From: JBOHUX01 sp050734915
Lineage (GTDB): Bacteria; Chloroflexota; Dormibacteria; Dormibacterales; Dormibacteraceae
Assembly (NCBI GenBank): GCA_050734915.1
Contig: JBOHUX010000068.1
Coordinates: 1 to 10,844 of the forward strand
DNA: 10,844 nucleotides
Reading direction: 5' to 3'
Position numbers and translations under genes: made by a program. Position 1 is the stretch's first letter. Each line of letters begins with the position of its first letter. Below are positions 7,630 to 10,844 of the stretch, one piece after another. The notes under the pieces are model-generated. The model made no database searches, had not been told where the DNA came from, and worked only from the letters and a program-made list of their open reading frames with translations.

Positions 7630-10425
7630 GTGGCGTCGAGCAGGGCGAACGGACCCGTGGCGGAGGTGAAGCGGCAGGGCCAGAGCGTCTGGCTCGACAA
7701 CCTGAGGCGGCAGATGGTGACCTCCGGGGAGCTGGCCCGGCTCCGGGACGAAGGCGTGACCGGGATCACCTCCAACCCGACCATCTTCGACAAGGCGATC
7801 TCCGGCTCGACCGACTACGACGAGGCGCTGGTGAAGCTGGTGAATGCCCGCAAGCGGCCCGACGACATCATCTGGGAGCTGATGGTGGAGGACGTGAGCT
7901 CGGCCGCCGACGTGATGCGGCCCGTCTACGACCGCACCAAGGGAGCCGACGGCTACGTGAGCATCGAGGTGTCTCCGAAGATCGCCTACGACACCAGGAA
8001 GACGATCGCCATGGCGCGCGATCTCTGGCGGCGCTGCCGGCGCCCCAACATCCTGATCAAGATCCCCGCCACCAGGGATGGCCTGCCCGCCATCCGGGCC
8101 ATGATCGGGGAGGGGGTGAACGTCAACATCACGCTCATCTTCTCCGTGGACCGGTACGTGGAGGTGGTGGACGCGTTCTTGTCCGGCCTCGAGGACCTCA
8201 AGGCCGGCGGCGGGCGCCTGGGGAAGATCGCCAGTGTGGCCAGCTTCTTCGTCAGCCGCGTCGACACCAAGGTGGACAAGGCCCTCGAGGGGGCGGTCGC
8301 CGCCGCCGGCCCCAAGGAGAAGTCGCGCCTCCAGGCCCTCTTCGGGAAGGCCGGCGTCGCCAACTCCAAGATGGCATATGAGCAGTTCAAGGCGCTCCAC
8401 GCGGGACCTCGCTGGGAGGCCCTGGCCAGGTCCGGCGCACGCGTCCAGCGCTGCCTGTGGGCGAGCACCTCGGTCAAGGATCCCCGTTACGCCGACACCA
8501 TGTACGTCGAGGAGCTGATCGGGCCCGACACTGTGGACACGATGCCCAACTCCACCCTCGCGGCGTTGCGCGACCACGGCGAGGTGCGCCGGAGCCTGGA
8601 CGAGAACCTCGACCTGGCCCGCCGCCAGCTGGCGGGGCTGGCCGCGGCAGGCATCGATCTCGACGAGGTCACGCGGGAGCTGGAGGTGGAGGGGGTGGAG
8701 GCTTTCAGCAAGTCCTACGAGAGCCTGACCGCGACCGTCAGGGACGCCGTCAAGGGCATCCGCGAGGGCCGCGGGCCGCGCCTGTGGTACCACCTCGGCG
8801 AGCTCCAGCCGGCGGTCGACGACGCCGTCGCGACGCTCCAGAGCGAGGACCTCCCGCACCGCCTGTGGTCCTTGGACCCGAGCCTGTGGAGCTCGCGCGC
8901 CGAGACACTGGAGGAGATCAAGAACCGCCTTGGCTGGCTGACGGTGACCGAGAAGATGCTGGACCAGGCGGCGAGGCTGAACAAGATCGCGCGGGAGGGC
9001 CAGAGCTTCGCCGACGTCGTCCTGCTCGGAATGGGCGGCTCGAGCCTGGGACCGGACGTCCTCCGCCACACGTTCGGTCACGCGGGTGGGCATCCGCGGC
9101 TGCACGTGCTGGACACCACCGATCCCGGCACGGTCCTCGATCTCGTCTCCTCGATCTCGCCCAGGGAGACGCTGTTCGTGGTCTCCAGCAAGTCGGGGAC
9201 CACGCTGGAGACGCTGTCCCACTTCAGCCTCTTCTGGGACCGCACGCGAGCCGAGGTGGGGGACAAGGCCGGCCGGCACTTCGCGGCCGTCACCGACCCC
9301 GACACCCCGCTCGTCAGGCTGGCCGCGGAGCACGGCTTCCGCTGGCTCTTCGAGAATCCGCCCGACATCGGTGGCCGGTACTCGGTCCTCTCCTACTTCG
9401 GACTGGTGCCGGCGGCGCTGATGGGCGTGGACGCGGTCGAGCTGCTGGAGCGCGCCCGGGAGATGACCCTTTCCTGCGATGCGTCGATCCCGGTCGAGAA
9501 GAGTCCCGGGATCTGGCTGGGCGCGGTTGCCGGTCAGCTGGCGGCGCGGGGGCGGGACAAGCTGACCCTGATCGCCAGCCCCAAGATCGCCACCCTCGGC
9601 TTCTGGGTGGAACAGCTGATCGCCGAGAGCACCGGCAAGCAGGGAAAGGGGATCGTGCCCGTCGAGGGGGAGCCGCTGCGGAGCCCCGACGCCTACGGCT
9701 CCGACCGGCTGTTCGTGCAGGTGCGGATGGACAAGGACCCCGAGCACCCGGGCGTGGCGGCGCTGGAGAAGGCCGGCCAGCCGGTGGTCACCCTGACCCT
9801 CAGGGACAAGCTCGACCTGGGCGGAGAGTTCCTTCGTTGGGAGATCGCCGTCGCGGTGGCGGGTTCGATCCTGGGCATCAATCCCTTCGATCAGCCCAAC
9901 GTCCAGGAGAGCAAGGACAACACGAGCCGGGTCCTGGCCGAGTTCAAGACCAGGGGCGCCCTGCCGACCGTCAACGAGCTGGCGGCGAGCGACCCCAAGC
10001 TGCCGGCCGGAATTGCCAAGCTGGCGGGCCGGCTCAAGGAAGGCTCCTACTTCGCGGTCATGTCCTACACGGCGCGCTCCAGCGCCTCCGAGAGGGCGCT
10101 GGGCCGGATCCGGGCCGCCGTTCTGGATGCCCGGCACGTGGCCACCACCGCCGGCTATGGCCCCCGCTTCCTGCACTCGACCGGCCAGCTCCACAAGGGC
10201 GGCCCCGGCAAGGGGGTGTTCCTCCAGGTGGTGCAGGAGGATGCCCGGGACCTCGCCATCCCCGGCCAGGACTTCGGCTTCCGGACGCTCAAGGCGGCGC
10301 AGGCGCTGGGCGATCTGCAGTCGCTGGAATCGCGAGAGCTGCCGGTGCTGCGGGTCAACCTGGGATCGAACCACGCGGCTGGCTGGAAGGCTCTCGCCGC
10401 CGCCATCGAGCGTGCGGTCCGCTAG
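7630..10425 (+). CDS. tal-pgi: Bifunctional transaldolase / glucose-6-phosphate isomerase
   Basis: This 931-residue fusion joins two cytoplasmic sugar-phosphate enzymes. Residues ~1-375 are transaldolase: QSVWLDNLRR, TGITSNPTIFDKAI, and the Schiff-base lysine K144 in NILIKIPAT, with NVNITLIFS following. Residues ~400-931 are phosphoglucose isomerase: the sugar-phosphate loops MGGSSLGPDVL (from M468) and SKSGTT (520-525), GGRYSVLSYFGLVP, and QLIAESTGKQGKGIVP. The block NPFDQPNVQESKDN starts at N751, and K762 is a likely catalytic lysine. The fusion is known in several phyla and its length is usual, so this is not an assembly chimera. It lets fructose-6-phosphate from transaldolase be passed to glucose-6-phosphate. 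Start is GTG with a good ribosome site. The stop codon TAG (10423-10425) is part of the inverted Box B motif. Confidence 0.95.
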   Translation: MASSRANGPVAEVKRQGQSVWLDNLRRQMVTSGELARLRDEGVTGITSNPTIFDKAISGSTDYDEALVKLVNARKRPDDIIWELMVEDVSSAADVMRPVYDRTKGADGYVSIEVSPKIAYDTRKTIAMARDLWRRCRRPNILIKIPATRDGLPAIRAMIGEGVNVNITLIFSVDRYVEVVDAFLSGLEDLKAGGGRLGKIASVASFFVSRVDTKVDKALEGAVAAAGPKEKSRLQALFGKAGVANSKMAYEQFKALHAGPRWEALARSGARVQRCLWASTSVKDPRYADTMYVEELIGPDTVDTMPNSTLAALRDHGEVRRSLDENLDLARRQLAGLAAAGIDLDEVTRELEVEGVEAFSKSYESLTATVRDAVKGIREGRGPRLWYHLGELQPAVDDAVATLQSEDLPHRLWSLDPSLWSSRAETLEEIKNRLGWLTVTEKMLDQAARLNKIAREGQSFADVVLLGMGGSSLGPDVLRHTFGHAGGHPRLHVLDTTDPGTVLDLVSSISPRETLFVVSSKSGTTLETLSHFSLFWDRTRAEVGDKAGRHFAAVTDPDTPLVRLAAEHGFRWLFENPPDIGGRYSVLSYFGLVPAALMGVDAVELLERAREMTLSCDASIPVEKSPGIWLGAVAGQLAARGRDKLTLIASPKIATLGFWVEQLIAESTGKQGKGIVPVEGEPLRSPDAYGSDRLFVQVRMDKDPEHPGVAALEKAGQPVVTLTLRDKLDLGGEFLRWEIAVAVAGSILGINPFDQPNVQESKDNTSRVLAEFKTRGALPTVNELAASDPKLPAGIAKLAGRLKEGSYFAVMSYTARSSASERALGRIRAAVLDARHVATTAGYGPRFLHSTGQLHKGGPGKGVFLQVVQEDARDLAIPGQDFGFRTLKAAQALGDLQSLESRELPVLRVNLGSNHAAGWKALAAAIERAVR

Positions 10426-10449
10426 ATGAGTAATTCCGAATATCGACGG
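10422..10449 (-). repeat. Box B: inverted copy of the 28-nt motif over the tal-pgi stop codon
   Basis: Read on the minus strand this copy matches Box A (4158-4185) at 27 of 28 positions. On the + strand it begins CTAGATGAGTAATTCCGAAT. The first CTAG supplies the TAG stop of tal-pgi, so the repeat reaches into the coding sequence. Its orientation is opposite to Boxes A and C. Confidence 0.8.
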
Positions 10450-10453
10450 GTCT

Positions 10454-10543
10454 TCGGCGCCCATGCACCCCATCTGGCGGCCCGGCTTCTCCGCTCCTCT
10501 CCTACGCAGCTACGGCTGCGCGCGCTCCGGTGCTGGGCGCCGA
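10454..10543 (+). repeat. 10-bp perfect inverted repeat enclosing a hairpin
   Basis: TCGGCGCCCA (10454-10463) is exactly complementary to TGGGCGCCGA (10534-10543). Within the enclosed stretch, CGCAGC (10505-10510) and GCTGCG (10515-10520) form a 6-bp stem with a TACG loop. In RNA this would be a stem carrying an inner hairpin. No T-run follows, so a terminator role after tal-pgi is possible but unproven. Confidence 0.5.
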
Positions 10544-10557
10544 GCCACCATCTCCCA

Positions 10558-10585
10558 CCCCACGAAATCTGGCGATTTCGCGGGG
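10558..10585 (+). repeat. Strong hairpin between tal-pgi and gnd
   Basis: CCCC-A-CGAAATC (10558-10569) pairs with GATTTCG-C-GGGG (10574-10585) around a TGGC loop, giving 11 pairs and one A-C mismatch. Overlapping alternatives exist: CCCACCCC (10554-10561) can pair with GGGGTGGG (10591-10598), and ACCCCGGGGT (10586-10595) is itself a palindrome. The mutually exclusive pairings could form a switch, or simply mark a dispersed repeat. No T-tract follows. Confidence 0.5.
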
Positions 10586-10625
10586 ACCCCGGGGTGGGCA
10601 CCTGGACACCGAATCTCTCGACCCC

Positions 10626-10645
10626 ATTAGGAATCACTCATCTAG
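10626..10645 (+). repeat. Box C: motif copy upstream of gnd
   Basis: ATTAGGAATCACTCATCTAG shares GGAAT-NN-CTCATCTAG with Box A and has the same orientation toward the following gene. It differs from Box A at 3 of 20 positions and from Box B at 2 of 20. It ends 31 nt before the first ATG of the duplicated gnd start. No clear -35/-10 pair is common to all three copies. Confidence 0.65.
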
Positions 10646-10658
10646 GCCGCACCCGCAT

Positions 10659-10665
10659 AGGAGGG
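10659..10665 (+). promoter_or_regulatory. Ribosome binding site of the first gnd start copy
   Basis: AGGAGGG lies 11 nt before the ATG at 10677. It was probably the original gnd ribosome site and now serves the short reading frame created by the duplication. Confidence 0.55.
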
Positions 10666-10675
10666 AGACAGCTCT

Positions 10676-10706
10676 CATGGAGATGGGCATGGTCGGGCTG
10701 GGCAGG
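10676..10706 (+). repeat. 31-nt exact direct repeat, copy 1 (gnd start)
   Basis: This stretch carries ATG and the codons for MEMGMVGLGR. It is identical over 31 nt to 10792-10822. The copies are offset by 116 nt, which is not a multiple of three, so they are in different frames. Confidence 0.9.
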
Positions 10707-10790
10707 GGGGTGCGGCGGGGGAAGGGCTTCGCCCGGCCGCCGCAAGGGGGGAGGCCCCCCTCCCATCCGGTGGCGGGGAGGCGAGGCTGA
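10677..10790 (+). pseudogene. 37-codon decoy frame starting as Gnd
   Basis: Beginning at the first start copy, this frame encodes MEMGMVGLGR, the start of the Gnd nucleotide-binding fold, then switches to an Arg/Gly/Pro-rich run (GVRRGKGFARPP...) with no family resemblance. It stops at TGA 10788-10790, 2 nt before the real gnd ATG. It has a good ribosome site (10659-10665). It is best read as a gnd start orphaned by the 116-nt duplication/insertion. It could act as a leader peptide whose translation feeds ribosomes to gnd; the close stop-start spacing permits this. Confidence 0.5.
10695..10721 (+). other. G-quadruplex-capable run in the gnd leader
   Basis: Four G-runs (10695-10697, 10700-10702, 10705-10710, 10717-10721) are separated by loops of 2, 2 and 6 nt, which satisfies the usual quadruplex pattern. 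It lies on the coding strand and overlaps the hairpin starting at 10711, so the two folds compete. Confidence 0.4.
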
Positions 10791-10791
10791 C
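10707..10791. repeat. 85-nt hairpin-rich insert between the gnd start copies
   Basis: TGCGGCGG (10711-10718) is complementary to CCGCCGCA (10737-10744) and encloses GGGC-TTC-GCCC (10724-10734). A second hairpin is GGGAGG (10749-10754) with CCTCCC (10759-10764). The end holds GGGGAGG (10775-10781) and GAGG (10783-10786), the latter 6 nt before the real gnd ATG, so the insert brings its own ribosome site. Its composition is that of a small intergenic palindromic repeat. Confidence 0.55.
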
Positions 10792-10822
10792 CATGGAGAT
10801 GGGCATGGTCGGGCTGGGCAGG
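10792..10822 (+). repeat. 31-nt exact direct repeat, copy 2 (gnd start)
   Basis: Identical to 10676-10706. This copy reads on into RMGGNMVE and is therefore the functional one. Confidence 0.9.
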
Positions 10823-10844
10823 ATGGGCGGGAACATGGTCGAGC
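10793..10844 (+). CDS. gnd: 6-phosphogluconate dehydrogenase, decarboxylating (5' part only)
   Basis: Only 17 codons are present, reading MEMGMVGLGRMGGNMVE before the window ends. GMVGLGRMGGNM is the glycine-rich dinucleotide-binding turn (GxGxxG type) at the start of 6-phosphogluconate dehydrogenases, and RMGGNM is typical of Gnd/GntZ-like members. Other beta-hydroxyacid dehydrogenases begin similarly, so the assignment leans on context: a probable gluconokinase, transketolase and tal-pgi directly upstream. The enzyme would convert 6-phosphogluconate to ribulose-5-phosphate. GAG-rich sequence at 10783-10786 gives a ribosome site 6 nt before the ATG. Confidence 0.72.
   Translation, partial: MEMGMVGLGRMGGNMVE

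Larger units (their letters stand above)
10422..10645. mobile_element. Putative 224-bp palindrome-ended intergenic element (MITE-like)
   Basis: The segment is bounded by 20-nt inverted ends (10422-10441 and 10626-10645) that match at 18 of 20 positions, each edged by CTAG. Inside are a 10-bp perfect inverted repeat, two compact hairpins and further GC palindromes, and no plausible gene. This is the look of a small non-autonomous element, and CTAG edges would fit a CTAG target duplication such as some IS5-group elements make. The alternative is a pair of oppositely oriented regulatory boxes around a structured leader. Box A standing alone 6 kb upstream favours regulation somewhat. Confidence 0.4.

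Noticed and set aside
4158..10449. Composite transposon bounded by the 28-nt inverted repeats
   Set aside because: No transposase or recombinase lies inside, the genes are core metabolism in a normal operon order, and a third motif copy exists outside. A regulatory or dispersed-repeat role explains the boxes better.
7363..10473. Very long open frame (over 1000 codons) on the minus strand opposite tkt and tal-pgi
   Set aside because: Its translation is low-complexity and rich in Arg, Gly, Pro and Leu with no recognisable motif, while the + strand carries clear enzyme motifs throughout. Long antisense frames are expected in GC-rich genes.
10558..10585. Classical intrinsic terminator after tal-pgi
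   Set aside because: The stem is strong but no T-run follows on the + strand, so I list it only as a hairpin.
10426..10844. CRISPR-like or tandem repeat array in the right-hand intergenic region
   Set aside because: The repeats are two or three copies in mixed orientation with unequal spacing, without regular spacers or cas genes.

Overview
The window is a GC-rich stretch of bacterial chromosome carrying six genes or gene parts, all on the + strand, and mostly central metabolism. High GC, a transaldolase/glucose-6-phosphate isomerase fusion, an animal-type single-chain transketolase and a membrane-anchored sigma-like protein with a DUF5667-like outer domain together suggest a Chloroflexota- or Actinomycetota-like organism. 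That placement is an inference from gene families, not a phylogenetic result.

Left part (1-4140). A BchI/ChlI-type magnesium-chelatase AAA+ ATPase is followed after 24 nt by an M3-family oligoendopeptidase F. After a 63-nt gap comes a 401-residue protein joining an ECF-sigma-like cytoplasmic half, one transmembrane helix and a DUF5667-like outer domain.

Middle part (4158-10425). A tightly packed sugar-phosphate operon holds an FGGY kinase (probably gluconokinase), a transketolase 12 nt later, and a transaldolase-phosphoglucose isomerase fusion 1 nt after that. The start of 6-phosphogluconate dehydrogenase (gnd) follows after about 370 nt and runs off the window. The set covers gluconate entry, the oxidative decarboxylation step, the non-oxidative pentose phosphate shuffle and the return to glucose-6-phosphate.

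Right part (10422-10844). This intergenic region is the most unusual DNA here. A motif containing GGAAT-NN-CTCATCTAG occurs three times: just before the kinase, inverted across the stop codon of tal-pgi, and again before gnd. The first two copies match at 27 of 28 positions as inverted repeats. The second and third form 18/20 terminal inverted repeats around a 224-bp segment full of hairpins. Just downstream, the first 31 nt around the gnd start codon are duplicated exactly. The copies are separated by 85 nt of hairpin-forming, G-rich sequence, so a 37-codon decoy reading frame sits ahead of the real gnd start.

I do not see a defence system, CRISPR array, tRNA, rRNA or intact insertion sequence. 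The best candidates for something undescribed are the non-coding elements around gnd and the sigma/DUF5667 fusion.
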